Positions 1-8,049 of a DNA stretch of 64,000 bases are shown here, in pieces. Made by a program: the position numbers and the translations under genes. Within the stretch, counting starts at the first letter, position 1; each line of letters opens with the position of its first letter. The notes beneath the pieces are model-generated. The model did no database searches. It was given only the letters and a program-made list of their open reading frames with translations, and was not told the DNA's origin. This DNA is from Shewanella donghaensis (GTDB lineage Bacteria; Pseudomonadota; Gammaproteobacteria; Enterobacterales; Shewanellaceae), in the NCBI RefSeq assembly GCF_007567505.1, contig NZ_CP041783.1:1178001-1242000 (forward strand). Reading direction: 5' to 3'.

Positions 1-228
1 TTTAACTTCGCTAAAGTTATCCATGATCCAAGCTAAAGATTGTGGGCCTCTTAGCCCAGAAGGGACATTTACCAAGGTTGAATGACTCGCTTCTAACTCC
101 CCTGTTGCTGGGATCTCAACTTTAAAATCACTACGTTCGACATTCATGGTCAGCACGCCATCTTGCGCCGCATTATTACAACCGATAAGGAGTATTAAGA
201 TGCTGATTAATATCAAATAATTTTTCAT
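1..228 (-). CDS. HlyD-like periplasmic adaptor lipoprotein (partial, 5' part)
   Basis: Only the first 76 codons are in the window; the gene runs off the left edge. The start (MKNYLILISILILLIGCNN) is a lipoprotein signal peptide with lipobox LIGC, so the mature protein should be anchored by its N-terminal cysteine. The visible mature part (VEIPATGELEAS, then an SLAWIMDNF segment) matches the start of the two adaptors encoded just upstream in the operon. Its ATG overlaps the TGA of the preceding adaptor gene in an ATGA junction, implying translational coupling. By family it would bridge an inner-membrane ABC transporter to an outer-membrane channel. The hairpin and C-terminal domains cannot be seen. 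Confidence 0.75.
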   Translation of the reverse strand, partial: MKNYLILISILILLIGCNNAAQDGVLTMNVERSDFKVEIPATGELEASHSTLVNVPSGLRGPQSLAWIMDNFSEVK

Positions 229-1388
229 GGTAATAACACCTCATCACCGGCACTAAGACCTTTGTTAATCACCACTCGCTCTTGCCCCATAGCACCTAAA
301 GTTACGGGATGCTTTGCCTGACCAAATAATGTGGATTTCATGACATAAGCTTCACCGCGGTCATAATGAACAGCATCTAATGACACCAATAATTCTGGTT
401 TATCATTAGCGAGATCAATACTAATTTTCGCCGTCATTCCTGGCCTCATGAAATCAATATCTGGCGTATTAATATTGGCAACGGCATCAAAAATCACTAA
501 TGGTATATCTTGGTTTTTAATCCGAAATACCGCGCCTAGTTCGGTTATTTCACCGTTGAAACTTCTTTCAGGGTTAGCATCAAGACGTATTTTTAATTTT
601 TGCCCCACTTTTACCCTGCCTGCTTCCACTTCAGGAATAGTCATATTGACTTGCATATGTTTAAGATCAGGAATACTTAGTACAGAATCACCTACGAATA
701 TGGATTGCCCTTCAGCGACTTTATTACCTTGTTGATCATTACCATAAACAATCATGCCTGCGCGGGGCGCTATTAGGGTGAGCGATTTTATACCTTTTTT
801 TAATGCCGACACTTCAGAAGCAAACTTTTGCTTGTCTCCTTCTAGCATTTTGACTCTTTGCTCAGCACTTAATTGCTCCAAACGAATTTTATTATTAATT
901 AGGGTGACATTGTCTTGGGCAATAATGGCATCTCTTAAGTATTTGTTTTTATCTATTTCGGAGACCGTTTCATCAGAGATATCGACCTTCATTTGTGTTT
1001 TTTCTTGATTCATTTTCGCTTCAGCTAAATCAAGTTTAAGTTCTTCCAGTTTTTTAGCATTACGTAGCTTTGAGGTGGCTAAATCTTGCAAGGTTGTTTC
1101 TAAGTTTGCAGATTTTACAGACAAGCGCTGAGTTAAGTCGGAGGTATCGAGCTGAGCAACAACATCACCTTCAGTGACTTCAACGCCTTCTGGTGCCAGC
1201 ATTTTAATTTGATATTGCCAAACTCTGCGCATTGTTGGTGGCATTAAATTTACAGTGTCAGCTGAGACTAACTCACCAGTCACTTCAATCTGTTGACTTA
1301 ATATACCTAGTTCAACTTGAGTTACCGCTTTATCACTGCAGCCACTTAATACTGAAAGTACACATAGTAGGATTAATGTCTTCCTCAT
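225..1388 (-). CDS. HlyD/MacA-like periplasmic adaptor lipoprotein
   Basis: A 387-residue membrane fusion protein. The N-terminus (MRKTLILLCVLSVLSGCSD) is a lipoprotein signal peptide with lipobox LSGC. A biotinyl-lipoyl-like half (GELVSADTVNLMPP, EGDVVAQLDTSDL) is followed by a charged alpha-hairpin around residues 85-200, the second lipoyl half (LIAPRAGMIVYG) and beta-barrel domains to the C-terminus (GLSAGDEVLLP). It is the second of three adaptors behind one ATPase. The gene overlaps its upstream neighbour by 4 bp and its downstream neighbour by 4 bp. The substrate is unknown; the ATPase partner suggests an ABC exporter of the MacAB or peptide-export type rather than an RND pump. Confidence 0.85.
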   Translation of the reverse strand: MRKTLILLCVLSVLSGCSDKAVTQVELGILSQQIEVTGELVSADTVNLMPPTMRRVWQYQIKMLAPEGVEVTEGDVVAQLDTSDLTQRLSVKSANLETTLQDLATSKLRNAKKLEELKLDLAEAKMNQEKTQMKVDISDETVSEIDKNKYLRDAIIAQDNVTLINNKIRLEQLSAEQRVKMLEGDKQKFASEVSALKKGIKSLTLIAPRAGMIVYGNDQQGNKVAEGQSIFVGDSVLSIPDLKHMQVNMTIPEVEAGRVKVGQKLKIRLDANPERSFNGEITELGAVFRIKNQDIPLVIFDAVANINTPDIDFMRPGMTAKISIDLANDKPELLVSLDAVHYDRGEAYVMKSTLFGQAKHPVTLGAMGQERVVINKGLSAGDEVLLP

Positions 1389-2545
1389 ATATTTGCTCCT
1401 CCAGACTCGACGAGTACGCTCATACCCGGAATCATCTTCACTTGTGGATCGGCAACAAATTTAATCGAGATTTTAAACCAATTACTGCTTCCCCAAGCAG
1501 CTTGTTTACTCGCTTGACGGCTGATATCAGCAATAGTGCCACTAAGGGGAAATGCAGGTTGGGAATCCAATCTAATATTGACTGCTGAATGGAGTTTAAG
1601 TTTGTCGACATCAACTTCATTAACCCAAGCAATAACTTCTAGCTTATCCATCGCCGGAATTGTCGCTATTTGTCGTCCAATTTGTACGGAGTCGCCTACG
1701 GCAAACTTTTTATCTGAATGATTATCTCTGCCATATAGCATGGGACCACTAACATCGGAGCGCAGCTCTAATTGCTCTACTCCTTGCATAGCTTGATCTA
1801 ACTCTAGTTGAGCACGCTTTCTATCAATAGACAGCTGCTCAAGTGTAGCGACTCGTTTATCTTGGATTTCCGCTAAAGATTGACTGTTTTTTGTTAATTC
1901 TGATTTCGCTTTCAATAGTTCAAATTGATTATCGGCATATTCTTTTGCTGCGATAAAATCGATTGGAATTTCTCCATCTAATTGCGCCTTCTCAAGCTCA
2001 AGCTTGGTTTTTTTAACATCAAACTCCGCTTGTAATAACTGAGAGCTCAATTCTATTGATTGGTTTTGCTCTTGTGCAGTAACTCTTAATAAGCTGGCTT
2101 CAAGTTGTTCTATTTGATTCACTATTTCACTTTTATCAAAAATCACCACCACTTGGCCAGCTTGCGCCAGTGCTCCCTCAGGTAACATCCATTGAATTTG
2201 ATAGCGCCAAGCTTTACCGGCTTTGGGTACCACAAAAGGCTGTAAATTAACTGATGCTACCTGTCCAGTCAGTAACAAAGGTAAACTGTTATCTTTGTTG
2301 GCTGAAATGGTTTCGACGGAGCTCGTTTCAATAATAAGAGTTGTTGAATCCGTCGCTAAGTCGTTAGTTGGGTCTTTTATTGTGGCAGCATCACTGACAC
2401 CAGCAGGGCTATAAAAACTTATTGAACTCAGTAAACTACAAACAATGATTCCAGTTAGTTTAATAAATTTTTTAGAAAATAGAATATGACTCGTTTTATA
2501 GGAATAAGATGATTTCTTTCGACGTCGAACAGATAAGTTAAGCAA
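1385..2545 (-). CDS. HlyD-like periplasmic adaptor, TTG start
   Basis: Adaptor of about 386 residues with a basic N-terminus, one hydrophobic segment (KLTGIIVCSLLSSISF) acting as signal or anchor, a lipoyl half (GQVASVNLQPFVVP), a long alpha-hairpin and a beta-barrel region (IDRK to LVESGGANI). Unlike the next two adaptors it has no lipobox. I chose a TTG start at 2545, inside the last codons of the ATPase gene, because GAGGAG lies six bases upstream; an in-frame ATG start at 2632 would force a 95-bp overlap without a good ribosome site. It shares a WRYQI-type motif followed by LPEG with the downstream adaptor, so the two are paralogues. First adaptor of the operon. Confidence 0.75.
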   Translation of the reverse strand: MLNLSVRRRKKSSYSYKTSHILFSKKFIKLTGIIVCSLLSSISFYSPAGVSDAATIKDPTNDLATDSTTLIIETSSVETISANKDNSLPLLLTGQVASVNLQPFVVPKAGKAWRYQIQWMLPEGALAQAGQVVVIFDKSEIVNQIEQLEASLLRVTAQEQNQSIELSSQLLQAEFDVKKTKLELEKAQLDGEIPIDFIAAKEYADNQFELLKAKSELTKNSQSLAEIQDKRVATLEQLSIDRKRAQLELDQAMQGVEQLELRSDVSGPMLYGRDNHSDKKFAVGDSVQIGRQIATIPAMDKLEVIAWVNEVDVDKLKLHSAVNIRLDSQPAFPLSGTIADISRQASKQAAWGSSNWFKISIKFVADPQVKMIPGMSVLVESGGANI

Positions 2546-3224
2546 CCTGCTCTCCTCGATTTTCAATTTCAACAATATCCCCATCACGCATCCTAATAAT
2601 GCGCTGTGCATAAGCCGCAACTTCTTCTTCATGTGTTACCAAGATAATGGTTTGACCTGCAAGGTGTAATTCGGTGAATAACGCCATAATTTCAACTGAC
2701 GTTTTGCTGTCTAATGCTCCTGTGGGTTCATCGGCCAGCAAAATTGCAGGCTTATTAACAAGAGAACGGGCTATAGCAACTCTTTGTCGCTGACCGCCAG
2801 AAAGCTGATTAGGTCGATGATCATGACGACTATCTAAACCCACTCTTTTTAATAACTCATGAGCATAAGTACTGTCTTGAGATAATGTTTCGGAAAACCG
2901 CAATGGTAACAATACGTTCTGCAGCGCCGATAGCCTTGGCAATAAATGAAAACTTTGAAATACAAAGCCAATGTCTTTATTTCGCACAGCAGATAGCGCA
3001 TCGTCACTTAGACTGGCTACTTCTTGATTATTGAGCTGATAACTACCTGATGTCGGTTTATCCAGGCAACCTATAATGTTCATTAAAGTTGACTTGCCCG
3101 AACCTGAGGGTCCCATTATTGCGACAAATTCATTTTGTGCAATGGTAAAACTGACGCCATTGAGCGCCTTCACACACGTATCACCCATTGGGTATTGCTT
3201 CGTTAACTTATCTACTTTAATCAT
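2538..3224 (-). CDS. ABC transporter ATP-binding protein (MacB/LolD type)
   Basis: A 228-residue ABC ATPase with Walker A GPSGSGKST near residues 38-46, signature LSGGQRQRVAIARSL, Walker B ILLADEPTG and the switch histidine in LVTHE. The VFQSFHLLPRLSALQNVLLP segment is typical of the MacB/LolD/FtsE group. The start at 3224 is preferred over an in-frame ATG at 3245 because GGGAGG sits five bases ahead of it. It is the first gene of a minus-strand operon followed by three adaptors; the matching permease subunits are not in the window and probably lie beyond position 1. The exported substrate cannot be told from sequence. Confidence 0.88.
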   Translation of the reverse strand: MIKVDKLTKQYPMGDTCVKALNGVSFTIAQNEFVAIMGPSGSGKSTLMNIIGCLDKPTSGSYQLNNQEVASLSDDALSAVRNKDIGFVFQSFHLLPRLSALQNVLLPLRFSETLSQDSTYAHELLKRVGLDSRHDHRPNQLSGGQRQRVAIARSLVNKPAILLADEPTGALDSKTSVEIMALFTELHLAGQTIILVTHEEEVAAYAQRIIRMRDGDIVEIENRGEQVA

Positions 3225-3243
3225 ATGTGCCTCCCTGCCATAC

Positions 3244-3272
3244 ATATCAAATTATTATATAAATCATGTCAA
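3244..3272 (-). promoter_or_regulatory. Candidate sigma-70 promoter of the ABC-adaptor operon
   Basis: Reading the minus strand, TTGACA (3272-3267) and TGATAT (3249-3244) are separated by 17 bases. The predicted transcript would start just before the GGGAGG ribosome site at 3235, giving a very short leader. A perfect TATAAT at 3259-3254 is an alternative -10 box, but its -35 partner is weak. Confidence 0.4.
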
Positions 3273-3562
3273 TAGTTATTAAATCGTAACTCGAATTAAC
3301 CTCATAAACTTTAAGTAGAAATAGCATAATAAAAGGTCACCAGCCTTAAAAGCATATTCCATTATTTCGTCTTAAGGTTTTGTTCATTTTTAGCTTTAGT
3401 CACAATGAACAATCTCACTACTTTTTAAACATTTTCGCTACTTATCAATATTGGCCATCACTAACTGATGGTTCAAGATACGCTAAACAATTAATAAATA
3501 ACAGCTTTTAATGTTGGCACAATACCTGCTTTAACAACATTAATTAAACATTACTTACAATT
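3273..3562. other. AT-rich divergent intergenic region
   Basis: Spacer between the ABC-adaptor operon and the divergent RND operon. Reading both strands I see only very short open frames (at most about 27 codons, without good ribosome sites), no tRNA and no IS. It probably holds control sequences for both exporters. Confidence 0.4.
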
Positions 3563-3581
3563 GAAAACGTGACGTTTACAT
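3563..3581. promoter_or_regulatory. 19-bp dyad upstream of the RND operon (candidate operator)
   Basis: An odd-centred dyad with arms TGAAAACGT and ACGTTTACA around a central G pairs at eight of nine positions. It ends 66 bp before the adaptor start at 3648. Size and position resemble TetR-type operators that control RND pumps, but no tetR gene is in the window. The regulator is therefore unknown. Confidence 0.45.
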
Positions 3582-3647
3582 TTATTAGTTCCACACTAAA
3601 TCATGTTTAGCGTCATCAATTCAGAATATTTGACTGGCAGGTACCCT

Positions 3648-4754
3648 ATGGATAGGTTCATCATCACAACAAAAAGAGCAATTTCGTTTATTTCTATTGC
3701 TGCAACAATGGCAATTATGAGTGGTTGCAGTGGGCAACAAGAAGAAAAAGTCGAAGAAGAAAAATACGCCGTTCCAGTTGAAGTATCACAAGTGACTCAA
3801 GGAAATGTGTCTTCTTTTTATAGCACTACAGCCACCCTTGAAGCACCAGAAGAAGCTCACGTTGTCACTCGAATAGCTGGACTAATAGAGACTATCAATG
3901 TTGAAGAAGGCGATAGAGTTAAGAAAGGTCAGGCATTGGCGACAATTGATGCTCAGCGCCAACATTATGATTTCAAACGATCTCTTGCTGAAGTACAAAT
4001 TATCGAGCAAGAGTTGAATCGCTTAAAGCAAATGAAAAACAAAGAGTTCATCAGTCAAGATGTGATGGCAAAACTTGAATTCAACTTACAAGCAGCAATG
4101 GCTCAGCGTGATCTTGCCGAATTACATGTTATTGAAAGCCGTATCGTATCGCCAATTGACGGTGTGGTTGCTAAAAGACATGTCAAAACAGGTAATATGG
4201 CCAAAGAATTCGAAGAGTTATTTTATATTGTCAATCAAGATGAGTTACATGGAATCGTCCACTTACCAGAGCAACAACTTCAGAGTTTACGACTTGGACA
4301 AGAAGCAAGGATCAGTAATCAATACGGTAATAGCAAAGCAACTGCAGAAGCTGACATTATCGCTAATGTGTTAAGAATAAGCCCTATTGTTGATTCGCAA
4401 AGCGGCACATTCAAAGTGACAATCGCTATCGATAATGCTGATGCTAAGTTAAAAGCAGGCATGTTCACCCGTGTTGAGCTTAAATACGATACCCATAATG
4501 ACGTTATCACCGTGCCTTTCAATGCCATTATTAATCAAGATGATACTCAAGCGCTGTATGTCATCGAAGACAATACAGCAACTCGCCGTGAAGTCAGCTT
4601 AGGCTATCGCGAAAAAAATAAAGTCGAAATAATCTCAGGGGTTAAACCGGGTGAACAAATCGTTATACGTGGTCAACAAAACCTCAAAGATCAATCGCTA
4701 GTTGAAGTTATTAGTCCGCTTTCTTACGCCAAAAACAGCTTAGCAAGTAAATAA
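3648..4754 (+). CDS. RND efflux periplasmic adaptor lipoprotein
   Basis: A 368-residue membrane fusion protein of the AcrA/MexA group. A signal peptide ends in lipobox MSGC, then comes a charged linker (QQEEKVEEEK), a lipoyl half (VVTRIAGLIETINVEEGDRVKKGQALATID), a short alpha-hairpin, the second lipoyl half (IVSPIDGVVAKRHV), and the beta-barrel and membrane-proximal domains (GVKPGEQIVIRGQQNL). The ATG at 3648 is chosen because AGG lies at good spacing and the signal peptide is then compact; an in-frame ATG at 3603 has no ribosome site. First gene of a three-gene RND operon. It should dock the two pumps to a TolC-like channel encoded elsewhere. Confidence 0.88.
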   Translation: MDRFIITTKRAISFISIAATMAIMSGCSGQQEEKVEEEKYAVPVEVSQVTQGNVSSFYSTTATLEAPEEAHVVTRIAGLIETINVEEGDRVKKGQALATIDAQRQHYDFKRSLAEVQIIEQELNRLKQMKNKEFISQDVMAKLEFNLQAAMAQRDLAELHVIESRIVSPIDGVVAKRHVKTGNMAKEFEELFYIVNQDELHGIVHLPEQQLQSLRLGQEARISNQYGNSKATAEADIIANVLRISPIVDSQSGTFKVTIAIDNADAKLKAGMFTRVELKYDTHNDVITVPFNAIINQDDTQALYVIEDNTATRREVSLGYREKNKVEIISGVKPGEQIVIRGQQNLKDQSLVEVISPLSYAKNSLASK

Positions 4755-4767
4755 GGACGCTTTTACT

Positions 4768-7700
4768 ATGTCGATAATTAATACTTCGGTAAAACGTCCT
4801 GTATCTGTGTGGATGTTTATGCTGGCAATCATGTTATTTGGTATGGTCGGATTTACCCGCCTAGCCGTTAAGCTTTTACCCGATTTAAGTTACCCAAGCG
4901 TCACAGTAAGAACCGCTTATGATGGCGCTGCACCTGTTGAAGTTGAGCAGCTGATCTCAAAACCTATTGAAGAAGCTGTAGGCGTAGTCAAAGGTCTGCG
5001 TAAAATCAGTTCTATCTCACGTTCAGGCTTATCGGATGTGGTGCTTGAGTTTGAATGGGGCACCAATATGGATATGGCAAGTTTAGAGGTGCGTGAAAAA
5101 ATTGATACCATCGAACTGCCTTTGGATATCAATAAACCTCTACTGCTTCGCTTTAATCCAAATCTTGACCCTATCATGCGAGTAGCACTGTCAGTACCTG
5201 ATGCCAGTGAAACACAGCTTAAAAGTATGCGTACTTTTGCGGAAGAAGAACTTAAAAGGCGCCTAGAAGCACTGTCTGGGGTGGCAGCCGTAAGGTTGTC
5301 TGGTGGCTTAGAGCAAGAAGTACACATTCTGCTTAACCAGCAAAAGCTGCAGCAGTTAAACCTCAATGCTGACGATATTAAGCGCCGCATAAGTGAAGAA
5401 AATATTAACCTCTCTGCAGGTAAAGTGATTCAAGGTGATAAAGAATATTTAGTGAGGACACTGAATCAATTCAACAACCTTGAAGAACTTAAAAACGTGA
5501 TTGTTTACCGTGATGGTCAAACTCTTATACGCCTTTCTGAAGTCGCTGATGTGGTTGATGGCTACAAAGAACGTAGCGATGTTACTCGTATTGGCCAAGT
5601 CGAATCAATTGAGCTGGCGATATACAAAGAAGGTGATGCCAATACGGTATCCGTTGCCAAAAGAATCAGTGCTGAACTGGCTGAAATTAACAGTGAAGCA
5701 GAAGATAATCAGCTAAAGGTTATCTATGATCAGTCTGAATTTATCCAAAGCGCCGTCAGTGAAGTTACTGCTGCTGCGTTGTTTGGTAGCTTGCTCGCCA
5801 TGTTGGTTATCTACTTATTCTTGCGCGATATCATTGCCACGTTAATCATTTCAATTTCTATTCCATTTTCAGTCATTGCGACATTTAACATGATGTACTT
5901 TGCTGAAATTAGCCTCAATATTATGTCTTTAGGTGGTATTGCGCTGGCCATTGGCTTGCTGGTCGATAATGCTATTGTAGTACTTGAAAATATCGACAGA
6001 TACAAAGCACAAGGTCTTGAAAAAGTAGAAGCCGCTTTACGTGGCACTAAAGAAGTCGCTGGCGCGATATTCGCATCAACACTAACCACTTTAGCGGTAT
6101 TCGTACCCTTGGTGTTTGTTGATGGCATTGCAGGCGCGTTATTTTCAGACCAAGCATTAACGGTTACTTTTGCGCTATTAGCCTCGTTATTTGTAGCACT
6201 AACCGCTATTCCAATGTTGGCATCAAGACAAGGTTTTAATCAATTACCCATTGAAGCAGAACCTGAAGTCAAAGCGATACCAACAACTAAAAAAGCCAAG
6301 GCAGTTCATTACCTTGTATTAGTGTTAGGTTTTCCCTTTAAGTTATTGCTTAGCTATTTACCTAATGCCTTATTAAACCTCATTATCATTTCAGGTCGAT
6401 TTATTTCTTGGGCATTATCATTAGTGATGCGTCCATTAAGTGCGGCATTTAACTTTGTTTATCGTTTCATCGAAAGCATTTATCATCGGGTATTAACCCA
6501 TGCCATGGCGCACAAAGCAGTGACGGTTATTATCGCGATAATGCTGACAATTGGCGCTGGTAGTTTATTCCCAAGACTCGGTGTAGAGCTTATTCCGCCA
6601 ATGAATCAAGGTGAATTTTATGTAGAAATTTTGCTGCCACCAGGTACAGCGGTTCAAAAAACCGATGAAGTGTTAGAGCAACTAGCTTATTCAATTAGTG
6701 GCCGAGAAGATGTAAAACACACCTTTAGCCAAGCAGGTAGTGGCGGATTGATGACATCAGATACGGCCCGAGGTGGTGAAAATTGGGGACGTTTACAGGT
6801 TGTACTAGCTGATACACAAGCCTTTAATACTGTCGCAGATGTATTAAGAGCAACCGCTCGTCGTATACCAGCGCTTGATGCAAAAATCGACCACCCGGAG
6901 TTATTTAGCTTTAAAACACCACTAGAAATTGAGTTATCAGGTTATGACTTACAGCAGCTGAAACACAGCGGCGATAAACTGGTATCTGCACTTTCTGAAT
7001 CATCACGCTTTAGTGATATCAATACCTCACTTCGTGATGGTCAACCTGAAATCAGTATTCGTTTTGATCATGCACGCCTCGCTTCACTTGGCTTAGATGC
7101 ACCAACCGTTGCCAACCGTATTGCACATCGTGTTGGCGGTACCATTGCAAGTCAATACACTGTTCGTGACAGAAAAGTCGATATTTTGGTTCGCAGCGAA
7201 CTGGATGAGCGCAATAATATTGAGGACGTTAACTCACTCATAATCAACCCTAATAGCGAACATGCTATCCCATTAAGCGCTGTCGCTGATGTATCACTGC
7301 AAGTTGGTCCTTCTGCGATTAACCGCGTTAGCCAACAACGGGTTGCAATCGTGTCAGCCAACTTAAGTTATGGTGATTTAAGTGAAGCAGTCAAAGAAGC
7401 ACAGCAAATATTAAATGAGCAACAGTTCCCCTCTTCTATTCAAGCTCGCTTTGGTGGTCAAAATGAAGAAATGGAACACTCATTCGAGTCATTGCAAATA
7501 GCCTTAGTACTGGCAGTATTTTTAGTCTATTTGGTTATGGCCAGCCAGTTTGAATCTCTATTGCATCCATTACTGATTCTGTTTGCAGTGCCTATGGCAG
7601 TGGGTGGCAGTATATTCGGACTATTCATTACTGGTACGCATATTAGTGTCGTGGTCTTTATCGGACTCATTATGCTTGCAGGTATTGTGGTCAATAATGC

Positions 7701-8049
7701 CATTGTATTAGTCGATAGAATTAATCAGCTGCGTAAAGAAGGTAATGACAAAGAAATCGCTATTAGCACCGCTGCTAAATCTCGTTTACGCCCTATTATG
7801 ATGACGACACTGACAACAACTTTAGGTTTGCTACCTATGGCAATTGGTGTCGGTGATGGCAGTGAAATTCGTGCTCCAATGGCAATAACAGTCATATTCG
7901 GTTTAGGACTGTCTACCATGCTGACATTACTGGTTATTCCGGCACTTTATGGCTTGTTTGATAAAAAAACTTATCAACAAACACAAACCAATGATGCTGA
8001 TAAAAGTAATAAAAGTTCTGAGTCATTCGATTTGGAGACTCAGTCATGA
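4768..8049 (+). CDS. RND efflux pump, HAE1 family, first permease
   Basis: A 1093-residue proton-driven pump with the usual twelve-helix plan and two large periplasmic loops. TM4 carries the proton-relay aspartate at D400 in GLLVDNAIVVLENIDR, equivalent to AcrB Asp407. It is about 45 residues longer than AcrB: between TM6 and TM7 (about 490-590) lies an insertion with a polar linker (EAEPEVKAIPTTKKAKAVH) followed by extra hydrophobic stretches. The polar C-terminus is rich in N, D, K and S. Starts 13 bp after the adaptor gene and overlaps the next pump gene by 4 bp (ATGA). A heteromeric pump like MdtBC is plausible; the substrate is unknown. Confidence 0.92.
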   Translation: MSIINTSVKRPVSVWMFMLAIMLFGMVGFTRLAVKLLPDLSYPSVTVRTAYDGAAPVEVEQLISKPIEEAVGVVKGLRKISSISRSGLSDVVLEFEWGTNMDMASLEVREKIDTIELPLDINKPLLLRFNPNLDPIMRVALSVPDASETQLKSMRTFAEEELKRRLEALSGVAAVRLSGGLEQEVHILLNQQKLQQLNLNADDIKRRISEENINLSAGKVIQGDKEYLVRTLNQFNNLEELKNVIVYRDGQTLIRLSEVADVVDGYKERSDVTRIGQVESIELAIYKEGDANTVSVAKRISAELAEINSEAEDNQLKVIYDQSEFIQSAVSEVTAAALFGSLLAMLVIYLFLRDIIATLIISISIPFSVIATFNMMYFAEISLNIMSLGGIALAIGLLVDNAIVVLENIDRYKAQGLEKVEAALRGTKEVAGAIFASTLTTLAVFVPLVFVDGIAGALFSDQALTVTFALLASLFVALTAIPMLASRQGFNQLPIEAEPEVKAIPTTKKAKAVHYLVLVLGFPFKLLLSYLPNALLNLIIISGRFISWALSLVMRPLSAAFNFVYRFIESIYHRVLTHAMAHKAVTVIIAIMLTIGAGSLFPRLGVELIPPMNQGEFYVEILLPPGTAVQKTDEVLEQLAYSISGREDVKHTFSQAGSGGLMTSDTARGGENWGRLQVVLADTQAFNTVADVLRATARRIPALDAKIDHPELFSFKTPLEIELSGYDLQQLKHSGDKLVSALSESSRFSDINTSLRDGQPEISIRFDHARLASLGLDAPTVANRIAHRVGGTIASQYTVRDRKVDILVRSELDERNNIEDVNSLIINPNSEHAIPLSAVADVSLQVGPSAINRVSQQRVAIVSANLSYGDLSEAVKEAQQILNEQQFPSSIQARFGGQNEEMEHSFESLQIALVLAVFLVYLVMASQFESLLHPLLILFAVPMAVGGSIFGLFITGTHISVVVFIGLIMLAGIVVNNAIVLVDRINQLRKEGNDKEIAISTAAKSRLRPIMMTTLTTTLGLLPMAIGVGDGSEIRAPMAITVIFGLGLSTMLTLLVIPALYGLFDKKTYQQTQTNDADKSNKSSESFDLETQS

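Noticed and set aside
448..1008. Plus-strand open frames within the adaptor gene
   Set aside because: They are antisense shadows of a well-supported minus-strand gene.
2546..2632. Upstream ATG extension of the first adaptor
   Set aside because: It would overlap the ATPase gene by 95 bp, and the added residues precede a basic segment unlike a signal peptide start; the TTG with GAGGAG is better placed.
3273..3562. Hidden precursor peptide gene next to the ABC exporter
   Set aside because: Only frames of up to about 27 codons without ribosome sites or leader-peptide motifs were found; a cargo peptide is not supported here.
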